Shown: positions 11,985-22,307 of the stretch, one piece after another
Position numbering within the stretch: position 1 is the stretch's first letter
How the letters are laid out: each line of letters starts with the position of its first letter
The notes under the pieces: model-generated
Told to the model about the DNA's origin: nothing
Seen by the model: only the letters and a program-made list of their open reading frames with translations
The model's database searches: none
Assembly: GCA_026419785.1 (NCBI GenBank)
Contig: JAODTK010004165.1
Coordinates: forward strand, 106,324 to 170,323
Reading direction: 5' to 3'
DNA: 64,000 nt
Source: Sclerodactyla briareus
Lineage: Eukaryota > Echinodermata > Holothuroidea > Dendrochirotida > Sclerodactylidae
Program-made: the position numbers and the translations under genes

Positions 11985-12573
11985 GATTCAAATCACGCAA
12001 TGTTTAATGCGCATTCCAATTCAAAGTCCGCAGATGCATAAAAACGGACGCAATTATCACACATGACTGTGTAACTCAGTCTAGGCATTAGCCAAACACC
12101 CATGTTCCAATTGTTTTCCATCTAATGTCAGATGCTCCTGACCAGCACCACATTTTACAGAATTGTGGGCGAGGCCTGGGTCTCTGGACCATGCACTCAT
12201 ATCTAGAAACCGAGGCTGGAGGTAAAGCAAAGGCATGTTCCCCATAGAAATTTTCCTCCCAACAATCCTCACGGTGACAGTGCTGTGAACATGAGGTGAA
12301 TCCAGCCACTCCCATTTTAGAGTACAGACCCAGATTGTATGGAAGAGGAAACGACGAAAATATGCAGAGAAGAGGGGTGAGATGGAGGGGTCACAACTGG
12401 TCATGAGCTCAGAGGTGTGAATAGCAGGACCTCCTCAGAGGTACGGGCACCTACCTCAGTACGGGTCTCTTGAATGAAGGGGACTCGGCCAGGGTAGATG
12501 AACTGCTGGAAGGTGGAAAGAAAAGCAAGACTAGACATGAGCTCACTTACAGAAACTAATAGGCCAGCTCGCT
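11985..12573 (-). repeat. Segmental duplication, copy 1
   Basis: Homologous to 15478-16027 along its full length, sharing for example ctaggcatta, aggcatgttccccatag and ctcacggtgacagtgctgtg. Homology stops abruptly after aggccagctcgct in both copies. It carries the 51-bp exon at 12455-12505. Indels not divisible by three occur outside the exon, arguing against long coding frames there. Confidence 0.93.
12455..12505 (-). CDS. Candidate 51-bp cassette exon, copy 1 (17 codons)
   Basis: On the minus strand a pyrimidine-rich acceptor (ttctttccaccttccag) precedes, and a GAG|gtaggt donor follows. The exon is phase 0 at both ends and encodes QFIYPGRVPFIQETRTE. The second copy has the same length, phase and splice sites. 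Because the whole segment is duplicated, conservation alone does not prove function. Product unknown. Confidence 0.38.
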
Positions 12574-12589
12574 TTACTAGTGTGCATAC

Positions 12590-12653
12590 CCTCAGGGAGC
12601 AGTCATCATTCAAAGCAACAACATTACAATTTTGACCCATTACTATCAGCATC
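12590..12653 (-). CDS. Candidate 64-bp exon, unknown protein
   Basis: On the minus strand it follows tagtttgttttttgcag and ends AGG|gtatgc. It encodes MLIVMGQNCNVVALNDDC plus SLR and enters in phase 2. It lies just outside the duplicated segment, so only one copy exists here. The intron to the 51-bp exon would be 84 bp. The sequence resembles a beta-propeller strand, but this is not enough to name it. Confidence 0.28.
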
Positions 12654-12813
12654 CTGCAAAAAACAAACTAAATGCACTCATATTTTTATTGTTTGGATGA
12701 ACAACAACAGTACACGAATAAATAATTTGATAATATCCCAGCATTCATGGTGCGCCCACTATCTACCAACTGATTTGAGGAGCAGGTACAAGACGGGGGA
12801 ACGTATAACACAA

Positions 12814-12950
12814 TTACCTCAGGTGGAATACTCTCCTAATCAGGAACGTTTCCAACCTAGCCTTAAAGGTTTGTTCTGGAGTGCAGTCCTTCAGCCAAAG
12901 CAGCAAATCATTCCAGTGGCAAATCATAAATGAGGTTGATACAATGACGA
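12814..12950 (-). mobile_element. LINE remnant: C-terminus of an L2/CR1-type polyprotein
   Basis: The minus strand reads CHWNDLLLWLKDCTPEQTFK then ARLETFLIRR and a stop at 12814-12816. This matches the WN-LP...FK--LK--L pattern at the end of many L2/CR1 reverse-transcriptase ORFs. No upstream reverse-transcriptase motifs were found, so it is a 5'-truncated or decayed copy. Confidence 0.45.
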
Positions 12951-13235
12951 AGGAGAAACAACATGTGTCCAGTCCCAAATCCACATTCATTCAATTTCCC
13001 TTCATAGAGTTAGGGCCTTTGAAGTTTGCGCTTGTGTATTGTACAGACCCCTCAGAAAGCATCTCATCGTGCAATAATGAATTGAGTCATACTTGAAGAA
13101 CCCACCACATGCATCCTTTGTTTTCCTTCATATTTGCACAGTAATTTCAATCTGCAAGGCCAGAGGCTAATGATTACTTGACTGCTTGTTTGTCAATGAC
13201 TTCAAGACATTTACCTAATGTATACATATTCTGAG
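12951..13235. other. Unannotated stretch
   Basis: No exon or repeat unit that I can support. Confidence 0.4.
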
Positions 13236-13400
13236 CAACCTGTTTGTTAAACTTTGACCTTCGCTGACCTTGACCTGACTTTTAAACAATGGGGATGATG
13301 TACTCATCTGGGAACCCGCATACCGGTATGGGGGAGCTTCATCCATCCGGTGGTCATCAGTTTTGCGTTCACAAGCCATACACCCACATACACACATCTC
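13236..13400 (+). repeat. Fragment of the 310-bp satellite family
   Basis: One half-unit with cttgacctgac, aacaatggggatgatgtactc and gcttcatccatccgg, ending at a CA-rich tract (cacccacatacacacat). No terminal hairpin is visible. Confidence 0.75.
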
Positions 13401-14199
13401 ATGAGCCCCGCCCCTCCCCCCAAACCGCATAATCCCTCAGACTTTTCGTCAAAAAACCAGAAATAATTAGTCTTCGAGGTTTTCTATGTGGGTTGCAGGT
13501 GTTGATAGTGCTTTCGAGGGGCAGACTCCCTGAGGCATGTTTGAGTTTATTTGACACAATGAACATTGAGTTCGCTACTACTGAAAATAATATAATAATA
13601 AAGTAAGCTTTTCGAAAGCGCTGCGACATCGAACGTAGCGATGTAACCCAAACACAAAAGAGCGCTAACACCCTGAATACAAGTAGGCCTTAAGCTCACA
13701 CTTAAATGTAGCTAAGGAGACAGACTCCCTAAGATAAGGTACCATCCCAGGTTTGTTCAACTGTAACCTAAAACATTATCGCACAATAGGACTTTGTTGA
13801 TATCTCTCTGCATGAGTGGGAGTAACTGCAAACGTAATAATTCTGTAAACATCAGAACATCGTAGTGAAATGGGTTTGGACCTGTAGATAAAGTCTTCCA
13901 TTCCTACAATATCACCTCTGTTCACCCAAGCCTACAGTTGTCCTTCGAGGTTTTAGGCATCGCATTCATGTAGTTTTATTACAGCAGGATGAGGAATTTT
14001 GTTTGGGTGAGCTTCCATTGGAATCCTGTGTACCGTCCTTATTGAATGTATATTGGATACAGTCCTAATGGTCATGTGAAACCAGAGGGCTACAAACTTC
14101 GTGATCTCTCGACTGATTCTGAGCATTCCAACTTGTGCTTGTTCACAGTGGTCAGATTTTTTACCATGTTCCTCCAGCTGACCTCCAACTGACTCCAAA
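13401..14199. other. Unannotated stretch
   Basis: Minus-strand open frames near 13399-13671 and 13953-14204 lack splice or family support. Confidence 0.4.
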
Positions 14200-14342
14200 T
14201 CCATTTACCAACATAACCTAGTATGGAGCTCTATCCATCAATGTGGATCAAGTTTAGTTATCGTGTTAGCAAGCCTTGCGTCACACACCCACACCATCAT
14301 GACTGCATTTATTCCTCTGATTTCTTAAGAAAAAAGTAACAC
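14200..14342 (+). repeat. Truncated satellite-family copy with degraded terminus
   Basis: A partial half-unit (ggagctctatccatcaatgtg, ttagttatcgtgttagcaag) followed by a CA-rich tract and gactgcatttattcctctga. The downstream arm of the terminal hairpin is lost. Confidence 0.7.
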
Positions 14343-15477
14343 TGCCAAGGAACTGAGGACGTGATTTCAACAAAATCTAATGCCCTTTGAAGAGGGACAC
14401 CCATTTTGTCGTGTCTTCACGTACTGGCCATTAGGCCTTCAATGAGCTTGTACCTAACGTTTCTGTTCAACCTGAAGGTACCATTGCCCAATGAAATATA
14501 CACTGATCAAATATCATGCCATTACCATAGGAAATACATTTGTGAAATATTCTAATTTTTACAATGAGTGAGTCCAGTCCACTTTAAATTTGACAAGTGA
14601 CTTCACACTCCACTGCCGCCAGTACCATGGTATCGGGGGTGGGTGCAGCATGCAATTCACATTAGTGCATTACATGTGCCATATCGAAGTTTAGAGAAAA
14701 TGATAAATCTACAGCAGGGCAATTTTTTTTTTATTTTTTTTTTTTTTTTTGCACCATGGTCTATTTGTGACACTTTCTCAATGTGCCTCCCTTCAATAGG
14801 TTTTTACTGTGTGGCTTCCTGAGCCACCACATATTCAGTACAAAAAAGGCATACTTTGTTAGAACCAGCTGATTCCAGCAAATAAATACAGGCAATTTGT
14901 CAAATTAGTCCAGGAAACTATAAGGTCACTAACAGGACGTGAGGACCCGCCAGAATAAACAGGATATATCACCACCCCAGACTGCCAAGGCGGAGATGTC
15001 AGCCAATCACCCCAATCTTGCGCGCCGTACGTTAGCAGTTGAGAGGATTATTCCATTCTTACCCAGGTTTACCAAATATTAGTACATCTCGAATGTGTTG
15101 CATTTGACACATGACACGTGGCTCAGTTTTATACCTTTCGTGAAATTCCTTGTTTTCTCTCCAATTAGCATACATGTGAGTGAATGCCAGACTAATATAC
15201 AACTTGTTTCTTCTTTTATGTAGTCCCGATTTGAATTATATTGTGAACAACAAAGGATAATAAATGTTTATTTTACTCCATTGAAATCCTGTGGAAGAGT
15301 GTCCAACAGTACAGAACTTTGTCACAATGCCGAGCACGGGGACCATGACTCATGCCTCAGGCTATCTCCAAGAACTGGGCTTATGGATTTCCTGTGTCTG
15401 AGTAGCACTCGATGGTCTGGTTTAAGGCCCGGTATATTCGGAGATAACCGCATGGTTATCAATTTGATAACGAGTCA
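14343..15477. other. AT-rich non-coding stretch
   Basis: Includes a T homopolymer tract at about 14728-14751. No exon supported. Confidence 0.45.
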
Positions 15478-16027
15478 ATGACTTCAATCAAGCAATGTTG
15501 AATGCGCAGGTCCATTCAAGTTCAGAATGCGGCAAAAAAAGCCATCAACACACATGACTGGTGTACTTAGTCTAGGCATTACCCAAACACCCATGTTCCA
15601 ATTGTTTACAATCCTTATGCAAATGTGGCAAAAGTTTCGGGACCATGCACTCATATTCAAAAACCAAAGTAGGAGGTAAAGCAAGGGCATGTTCCCCATA
15701 GAATTTTTCCTCCCAACAAATCCTCACGGTGACAGTGCTGTGAACATGAGGTGAATCCAGCCACTCCCGTTTTAGAGTACAGACCCAGATTGTATGGAAG
15801 AGGAAACGAAAATATGCAGAGAAGAGCGGTGAGATGAAGGGTTCACAACTGGTCATGAGCTCAGAGGTGTGAACAAGACGGGAACCTCCTCAGAGGTACG
15901 GGCACCTACCTCAGTACGGGTCTCTTGAATTGAGGGGATTCGGCCAGGGTAGATGAACTGCTGAAAGGTGGAAAGAAGAACAAGACTAGACATAAGCTCA
16001 ATTACAGAAACTAATAGGCCAGCTCGC
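15478..16027 (-). repeat. Segmental duplication, copy 2
   Basis: Homologous to 11985-12573 about 3.45 kb away in the same orientation. It starts near aatgcgcaggtccattcaag and ends at aggccagctcgct. It carries the second 51-bp exon. Confidence 0.93.
15910..15960 (-). CDS. Candidate 51-bp cassette exon, copy 2 (17 codons)
   Basis: It has the better acceptor of the pair (ttcttctttccacctttcag) and the same GAG|gtaggt donor. It encodes QFIYPGRIPSIQETRTE, differing from copy 1 at two residues. Phase 0 in and out fits the exon at 19505-19631, which exits in phase 0. The pair could be alternative cassettes of one gene. Confidence 0.38.
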
Positions 16028-16636
16028 TGGTAGTATTACTTCATTCTTCCATACGTACATATGTATGTACGCCTGGCCCCGCACATGCACAGTACAAACA
16101 GATCGCTAGTGCAGTTACCAGTAAGCCCAAACGGAACTGTGATCATTTTAACAAGAAAACGGAAGCAAGGCACGATCTAAAATTAGCCGCAAAAACACCA
16201 AATCAATGTTAAACCTTCATGTATAATTGTTTTATCCACCAATTACCCAATTATCACGTTCATTCATTCATAGAATTGTAGGCCCACACAAAGTCTATTG
16301 CAGTATCAGGGATCGGCAATCGCGAATAAATTCAGTCCTTAAGGCCTAAAAAAAAAAGATGTTTGTTTGTCCTCCACACCCCTGAAAAATGGCGGACAGG
16401 CGGGCGGATTTTTTTTTTTTTTTTTTTGGAACGCGGATTCGCACATAAGTAACTGTCGAAAAATAGGACACTAAATGAGTTCCGGCCCAGCACTACTAGT
16501 ACTAGCGGCAATCAGTAGCTTCAGTTTCCGCTGCAAAACCGTACAAGTACAAAGTTAAGTAGCAAAACCGTGACCGGAAGTTCGCATGCGAAAACCACGC
16601 CAAGGTGACAACCAATTCATCTGGGCCTATATCACA
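16028..16636. other. Unannotated stretch with a T tract
   Basis: Contains a short self-complementary tacgtacatatgtatgtacg near 16061 and T runs near 16410-16427. No exon supported. Confidence 0.4.
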
Positions 16637-16828
16637 CTATGGGCAATTTCGTGACTCCGCGACTCTCACAATTTTCAGAAGTATGTCTGAATCGCTTTTG
16701 TTCCCACGGCCGCAAGTGGTGTGATCAAAAATCTCCTTCAGGGTAGAAGTCGTCACAACGGTGCAAATTCGGTCATAAATAATTCTACCGCCGAGTTTAC
16801 ACAGAACTCCGAGCGTGTACGACGCCAT
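16637..16828 (-). CDS. Candidate first coding exon, unknown protein
   Basis: The minus strand opens at ATG in a strong start context (aaacATGGCG) and runs 63 codons, beginning MASYTLGVLCKLGGRIIYDR and including STLKEIFDHTTCGRGNKSD. It either ends at the TAG or splices earlier at a possible LLKI|gtgaga donor. Upstream DNA is CpG-richer than average, as expected near a promoter. No family recognised. Confidence 0.33.
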   Translation of the reverse strand: MASYTLGVLCKLGGRIIYDRICTVVTTSTLKEIFDHTTCGRGNKSDSDILLKIVRVAESRNCP

Positions 16829-17040
16829 GTTTAGACCCTGCTAGTACTAGTGATCGGCCCTGTGTAGTATCACACAACTTGAGTGGTGACCGGAGCGCAC
16901 GCTCGCGAGTTGCAAGAAATATACTTCGAAGAAGTGCTATCAGCCCCACACTGTGTTGTCGCTCTCATCAGCGTTGCTACATTTTGTATCAGAACCCCGA
17001 TTACATTTGTAGGGCTGAAGGTTTATTTTCTTTGACAGGA
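16829..17040. promoter_or_regulatory. Possible divergent promoter region
   Basis: A short CG-rich interval (for example gagcgcacgctcgcgag) separates the minus-strand ATG exon at 16828 from a plus-strand candidate exon at 17157. No TATA box is evident. The call rests only on position and composition. Confidence 0.22.
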
Positions 17041-17156
17041 TTTTGACAGTTCACATGATCGTGAGGTATTATGCTCAAATTTCTATGTCATTCCAATGAT
17101 TGTTGTTTTTCATTCAGCAATTTATTGTCAAAACTTTCACTATTCTTACATCTCAG

Positions 17157-17268
17157 GTGCGAAGTGGCAACACTGATAGTGCTCCAAAAGTTTAGGAAGG
17201 TAGTGCCGTCTGGCACGTGTGATAAATGCATTATCGCCGCGAACCACGCAGCCCAGGCCCAGCAGTAA
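17157..17268 (+). CDS. Candidate terminal exon, unknown protein
   Basis: After a plausible acceptor (tattcttacatctcag) the plus strand encodes CEVATLIVLQKFRKVVPSG then a Cys-containing, Ala-rich end and a stop. The sequence looks protein-like but is short. The upstream part of the gene was not located. The open frame extends back to an ATG at 17071, which may be intronic. Confidence 0.27.
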
Positions 17269-17428
17269 TTTGATCCTGGGTGACGAACGTTGCCAAGCCA
17301 TTTACATAGCCCCGCCGTGCATCGCGCGGCTCCAATCCAACGTTCCCTTTTTAGGCTACGAAAACTTCAAATTGTAAGTAGACGGGAAGTGTATTTTCGG
17401 GGAAATAGAGCAAGGTTAGGACATGTCT

Positions 17429-17455
17429 GATCGATCGATCGATCGATCGATCGAT
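17429..17455. repeat. (GATC)n microsatellite
   Basis: About seven perfect GATC units, a self-complementary tetramer repeat. Confidence 0.97.
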
Positions 17456-18283
17456 GAGAACGCCGTCACGGACTGGCATACTCCCCAGTATGTGTATGAA
17501 TTGGGTTTATAATGTGTGGTAAGACGACGATCGAACAGAGAAAGTTTTTTGTGACGGAATGTGATAATTTTGCAAGCGGAACAATAATTAAAAAAATATT
17601 GAAAGTAAAAATATGTTCGGAGCGGAAGGAAAATTCGGAGCGGGCGGTGGAGGACTAACAAGCAATTTTTTTTTTTAGGCCAAATCATAGAGTCAGTAGG
17701 AAATCCACTTGACGTTAAGAGTATGCGGTAAAAAGGTTTGATGTCGTCAGTCTGTCCAGATATCAATAGAAGCGCTGCGAGCGCACTGTACATTATCAGT
17801 GGGAATCAGGATCATGTGTTCCAAGCAGGGCTATGTTTACAAGTCTGTACGTAGTGCAGTCGCATTGGGTCGAGTGAGCAGCGACAACTGCATGCAGTTT
17901 TATTGATTTCGGTAAGATACAGCGCGATGTTTGACTGCGGCTGGTCCTGGGATATTGGAAAATAATGTACACACTGAGTGATTCAATGCACACAAGATTT
18001 TTGTGAATACATGCCTCAGTCGCGGCGTAACTGGCAATATGTGCAAGTCCCTTCAGGGCTCTGTGCCGTCTGTCGCAGTGCTGCGGGAGTGCCCAGATGT
18101 TTTTCTTTTTGAAGACTCGGTTGTCCGCGTGATTACGGATGCCTTTTTGGTTTTTTCGGTTGACTCGTTAGTCGGTGATCTGTAAATTACGTAACCGAGT
18201 CTAACCAAAACCGAGTCAAACCATTTTGTCACGGTTTAAAACCGCCTACCGTGCATCCTTACTCTGGTTTTTTTTAATACACA
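17456..18283. other. Unannotated stretch
   Basis: A minus-strand open frame overlapping the GATC tract (17416-17793) and a plus frame at 18003-18185 have no further support. Confidence 0.4.
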
Positions 18284-18400
18284 TGCCCTCAGATTCTGGC
18301 TGTTGAGATGAGAACAACTAACAAGGAAGCAGCCTTGCCTCTTAGGAAGGGCTTAGTCTGCTCCCACTGTTCATATTCATCTACCTGTGCCTGAGTTACA
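18284..18400 (+). repeat. Local direct repeat, copy 1
   Basis: Shares ggctgttgagatgagaa, ggaagcagccttgcc and cttagga with 18436-18557. In this copy the splice-donor equivalent (cactgttcatattcatctacc) is changed. Confidence 0.8.
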
Positions 18401-18435
18401 GCACTATCGGTGCTCTGGTTGTTTTTAGTTCACAT

Positions 18436-18557
18436 TGCTCCTCAGATTCATGGCTGTTGAGATGAGAAAAGCTAACTGGGAAGCAGCCTTGCCCCTTAGG
18501 ATGGAGTTATGGAGCACCCATTGAGTGACCTTGTCTGCTACTATTGTCCATATTTAC
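18436..18557 (+). repeat. Local direct repeat, copy 2, abutting an exon donor
   Basis: Homologous to 18284-18400 and ending exactly at the minus-strand splice donor of the exon at 18558-18749. It therefore lies in the intron directly after that exon. Confidence 0.8.
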
Positions 18558-18749
18558 CTCCTCAACGATGTGGTGGATTCCCTTGAACTCCTGGTTGCCC
18601 TGGCTGCTGACATGGGGCTCTGCTTGCCGGGGGTGGGGAGGGCAGACCTCCTCCTTGCAGGTGTAGCTTTGGATGGGTTGGGAGGCAGGCCGCCTCCGAC
18701 TGCCTCCTGGTGGTTGATTGGATGAGCTGTCCAGGCTTGAGCACTACTC
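18558..18749 (-). CDS. Exon of a basic Ser/Pro/Arg-rich protein
   Basis: On the minus strand the acceptor (cccgcctcctctccag) and donor (GAG|gtaaat) are good. The length (192 bp) fits phase 1 at both ends. The first part reads VVLKPGQLIQSTTRRQSEAA; the later part reads best one frame over (TPARRRSALPTPGKQSPMSA), implying an indel or sequencing error in between. The composition matches the exons at 22084-22269, 25616-25684 and 29751-29849, suggesting one disordered, possibly nuclear or cytoskeleton-linked protein. Confidence 0.48.
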
Positions 18750-18829
18750 CTGGAGAGGAGGCGGGGAGAGGTCAGTGGAAGTGCAAAACATTTACAATTC
18801 CTTCTGATCAGTGTGAGAAGAAAATACAT

Positions 18830-19504
18830 CCTCCAAACTTACTTCCCGCTGAAAAGTTAAAGTTTGAAAGACGGTGAAAATGAGTCAAACCTTCTATTAA
18901 GCAATGTCTTCATGACATCACAAGGGTAAGAAAATACCTGCACAATGCAAAGCCAATGCGAAATAAAACGCTAATGGTCATGTGAAAATGACCGGACTTT
19001 GATACTTTCTATCTATTACATCAAGGGAGCCAAACCTGCATACCAAATTTCATCAGATTCAAGTAAGCCAATAAGGCACAATCGTCTATTGCCAAACTGC
19101 CCTTGTGATTTCAAGCAGTAGGAAACATGGGACCCCATGTAATACTAAGCCGATGTGAAACATGTACTTTAGAAACCCTGTAACAAACCAACTGTAGATG
19201 GGATCCGAAGAAAAAAATTGTTCACATACAGAAAAAAAAAAAAATTCTCAATTCTCATTACTTCCCATCACATTTTTATTTTATCATGAGGGTCATAGGT
19301 TAATATGTCCTCTTTACACTTGTGCTGGTTTTGAAAGGAACGAGTTGCATGTCGGCCTTCAAGGGATTGCATCCATGCAGTGAACTTCTGTTAGAATGAA
19401 TTGGGCTCAGTATGGGTAGAGCAGTTCCCTACACACACACACAGATTTCCACTGAAAAAAACTAATAGCATGTTAACACATCCAAACAGACATACGAACA
19501 TTAC
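18830..19504. other. Unannotated intron-like stretch
   Basis: AT-rich with A runs near 19230-19245. A degraded satellite-like phrase (accaaatttcatcagattcaag) occurs near 19040. Confidence 0.4.
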
Positions 19505-19631
19505 CTTGAAACAGTACGGGCTGAACAGGTGCTGGCCGAGGATAGAATCCTCTTTCGAGGCATTATTGATTTTTCCTGTCCCCTTGGCGTACAGGGTGTT
19601 GAAGGACGACGCAGCATTGTACTCCTCACAT
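19505..19631 (-). CDS. Candidate 127-bp exon, unknown protein
   Basis: On the minus strand it follows atccttgattttttgtag and ends TTCAAG|gtaatg. It is open throughout, reading CEEYNAASSFNTLYAKGTG and then EDSILGQHLFSPYCFK. It enters in phase 2 and exits in phase 0. Its composition differs from the basic exons around it, so it may belong to another gene together with the 51-bp exons. Confidence 0.45.
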
Positions 19632-19998
19632 CTACAAAAAATCAAGGATGATTGAATTGAAAGGAAACTTACCTAATAGTTGAAGACGGTCAGGCAGTCC
19701 TGTGTGCTAGAATCCAGCGGAGTGCTCCACATTGCTATGGCGCAACACAGATCACGAGAAGGCCCTAGTGGGCGGATGTTGTCTCTCACTTTTTTAGATC
19801 ATGGCAAAATCGGCATATAGTTATGGCACTAAATTCAGCAAATGTTGGTTGGGGCAGGCCAGGTTTAGAACTTCCCCCATTGTGAATCAGCTAAGGTATA
19901 TCTCATAATTACTTTTTTGGGGATTTTTGATATTCAATGTTGTTTAGGTGAGGTTTGTCTTATTAGGCAGACTTTTGTGATTTGGTCTGCTGCTTCCA
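19632..19998. other. Unannotated stretch
   Basis: A possible upstream minus-strand exon (19672-19740, MWSTPLDSSTQD) would leave an intron of only about 41 bp, so I do not call it. Confidence 0.35.
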
Positions 19999-20098
19999 GT
20001 CACGGTGTCAGCCTCGGTGTCAGTCATAGCCATGGTGTCGGCCATGACCCTAGTGTCAGCCGAGGCTGTGGTGTCGGTTGTGGTTATGGTGTCGGCCT
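19999..20098. repeat. GGTGTCRGYC imperfect tandem repeat
   Basis: Units of 12 to 18 bp built on ggtgtcggcc or ggtgtcagcc recur about seven times with drift. Confidence 0.6.
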
Positions 20099-20194
20099 TC
20101 GTGTTGTGACATTGTAGAGAGCATTTGCATGAGCCCTTCACATATGGTCCCTGGGTCCCCAACAGGCATCTGACACAACATTTCTGAACACTCC

Positions 20195-20280
20195 AGGTGC
20201 CCCTTTGGTCAGTGATCTATGTAACTGAGTTTTACAATTTAACACACACTGTAGGAGAAGTAGCAACTTGAATCAGCCAT
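20195..20280 (+). repeat. Direct repeat, copy 1
   Basis: Shares gtgccccttt, tcagtgatc and cactgtaggag with 21305-21395. Likely another diverged member of the satellite-like repeat class. Confidence 0.5.
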
Positions 20281-20288
20281 GAACAGAT

Positions 20289-20314
20289 TGATAGATAGAT
20301 AGATAATAGATAGA

Positions 20315-20382
<68 letters not shown>

Positions 20383-20394
20383 TAGATAGATAGA

Positions 20395-20429
<35 letters not shown>

Positions 20430-20440
20430 AGATAGATATA
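20289..20440. repeat. Compound (GATA)n-(GACA)n-(GATA)n microsatellite
   Basis: A central block of twelve GACA units (20333-20380) is flanked on both sides by GATA runs, each interrupted by an ATA or A insertion, giving a near-symmetric layout. Confidence 0.98.
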
Positions 20441-21304
20441 CAGACATGAAGGATGACAACACTCACTCACTCAGAACATGCACTGAGTATTCAACATTAG
20501 AGCATCATCATTTCGAGCAACTCATGCATGTGCTAATATTGCACTCCACTATCTATATATGGACGATACTTGGGTATTACTTCACCAAGTCTAGCTAGAG
20601 AAATTTGAGCCTGAATTCCCCACACGCAATCACTTTGTACGGAATATTGAGCATGTGTGGGATTCTTACAATCGCACACCTTAACCTCAACACTGCCTGA
20701 ATGACTTTCACCTCAAATCCTGAATGTCAGCTTTGCTCTCCATTATTGATAATAATGACTTTCATAAACCGAAACCTGATTCTCATATCATGACCCTTGA
20801 CCAAATTAAACTTCATGACCACCTTGTATAGTATTCATCAGTCAATGATAGTAATGTAATGGCCAAATATCATGACCAACCAACTTAATCTCTGGGAGTC
20901 TGGGGGAGCATTCTATTCATTGGACCCCAGAATGACCATTTTTGGCCAAATGACCGCTAGATAAACAGACTTCACCCTAAAATTCCTGGAGCCCCACCTC
21001 TCATGTGTAGCATTGGTCCTCGGTAATAATGCCCGACTTTCATGATCATTCAATCAAGCTGAAGAGCATTGCTTGGCTATTTTTCCAAAAATACCAAACT
21101 GACACAAAAGTGACCTTTCGCCTCAACTTCCCAAACACCCAGGATCACAGGTGATTTTAGTGAAAATGGGACCGGGCTCCCATTTTGGGAGGAGATGAGA
21201 ATTTAGTGTGTAATTTTGGCATTAGGCATTGGCCTTTTTCACTGCTTATGGGCGCCAAACAGCATGCTCACGACCTGCGCTCCCAGATAAAGTACAGCTG
21301 CCCT
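20441..21304. other. Diverged repeat-like stretch without genes
   Basis: Phrases such as aatatcatgaccaacc and cattttggccaaatgacc resemble decayed satellite half-units, but no period can be fixed by eye. Confidence 0.4.
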
Positions 21305-21395
21305 GGGTGCCCCTTCACTCAGTGATCATTGTTACCAAATTTCATCACCATGATATGAAACATTCACTGTAGGAACAGCAATCATTACAGCTTCC
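21305..21395 (+). repeat. Direct repeat, copy 2
   Basis: Homologous to 20195-20280 in the same orientation, with indels. Confidence 0.5.
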
Positions 21396-22083
21396 AAGCC
21401 TATGGATGAGGTGAGATAATGATTGAAATCAATGTGATCAATATTCGAATGCCATTGTTGACAGACCCATCAGTAATCCTTATATCATTATTCTCTGAGA
21501 TGCTTCACTTTTCCCATATTTTCATTTTGTTTCCCATTTTGTAACTTGATTCCTTAGTTTGAGTCTCCGGTTTTTAAGTGTTCACTCACATTACTCAATG
21601 TGTTTTGTTGTCTTCAAGGGTCAGGGTTGATTCTACTCAATAAATAAATAGGTTGGACATTCTCCTCATTGTTATTTTTACCAATTGTTTTTTTTCCAGT
21701 TGGAGTCTGGTCATCTTATTCAGGTTGAGTCAGGGTGACAGTAGGTGCGTTTCAGTTGACTGTTAGTGTTAGATAATTGTGTAATCAATCAAGGGACCTG
21801 ATTGGCTGATGAGTAATGTGACACCATTACATCATCTAACAGAGCTAACAGTCCAAGAGACTGATAGCTAAGGCCACGCCCACTGCTAAGCACAGATTTT
21901 GCATACAAAATTACGTCCCCGGCCCTTGACAACACAGCTGATTACTGATCTCGTGACCATTTGTGTTTGAGTCGTCGTGCAAAATTATCTATCACTAACA
22001 GTCAACAAAAATGCACCCAATATTTCGAAGAAAAGGTCCAGCAGCTCTTCTATTGACTATAATAGCCTCAAATTATCACTCAC
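21396..22083. other. Unannotated intron-like stretch
   Basis: No repeat unit or exon supported. A short motif cluster (gttagtgttagataat ... catctaacagagctaacag) near 21760-21850 is weakly inverted. Confidence 0.4.
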
Positions 22084-22269
22084 TTTCAGTGGGTGGCTCA
22101 GCAAGTTTTGTTGTCTGCTCGAGGGTCAGAGTGGCTTTTACTGGCTGGCTTTTCCTCTTTCGTAGCGGTGATGATTTCTGGGGAGCTGCACTTACTGGCT
22201 TTGGCTTAACCAAGCCACTTGAGCGTGTCGCCATGCCTGTGGACTTCAGGCTCAACTTTGAAGTAGGAA
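22084..22269 (-). CDS. Exon of a basic Ser/Thr/Lys/Pro-rich protein
   Basis: The best single exon in the window. On the minus strand a strong acceptor (gtttcttttgttttgtag) precedes and GAAA|gtgagt follows. All 186 bp are open, phase 1 at both ends. It encodes a low-complexity basic stretch including KPKPVSAAPQKSSPLRKRKS and TLEQTTKLAEPPTE, typical of disordered nuclear or microtubule-binding proteins. No catalytic motif. INCENP-like or spindle-protein identity is only a guess from composition. Confidence 0.6.
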
Positions 22270-22307
22270 CTACAAAACAAAAGAAACGTTGAAACGTTAG
22301 AGCATAA

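Noticed and set aside
19672..19740. Minus-strand exon just upstream of 19505-19631
   Set aside because: It would need an intron of about 41 bp and ends in a stop codon at the donor.
20232..20470. Minus-strand Tyr/Leu/Ser-rich frames
   Set aside because: Pure translation of the GATA/GACA microsatellite.
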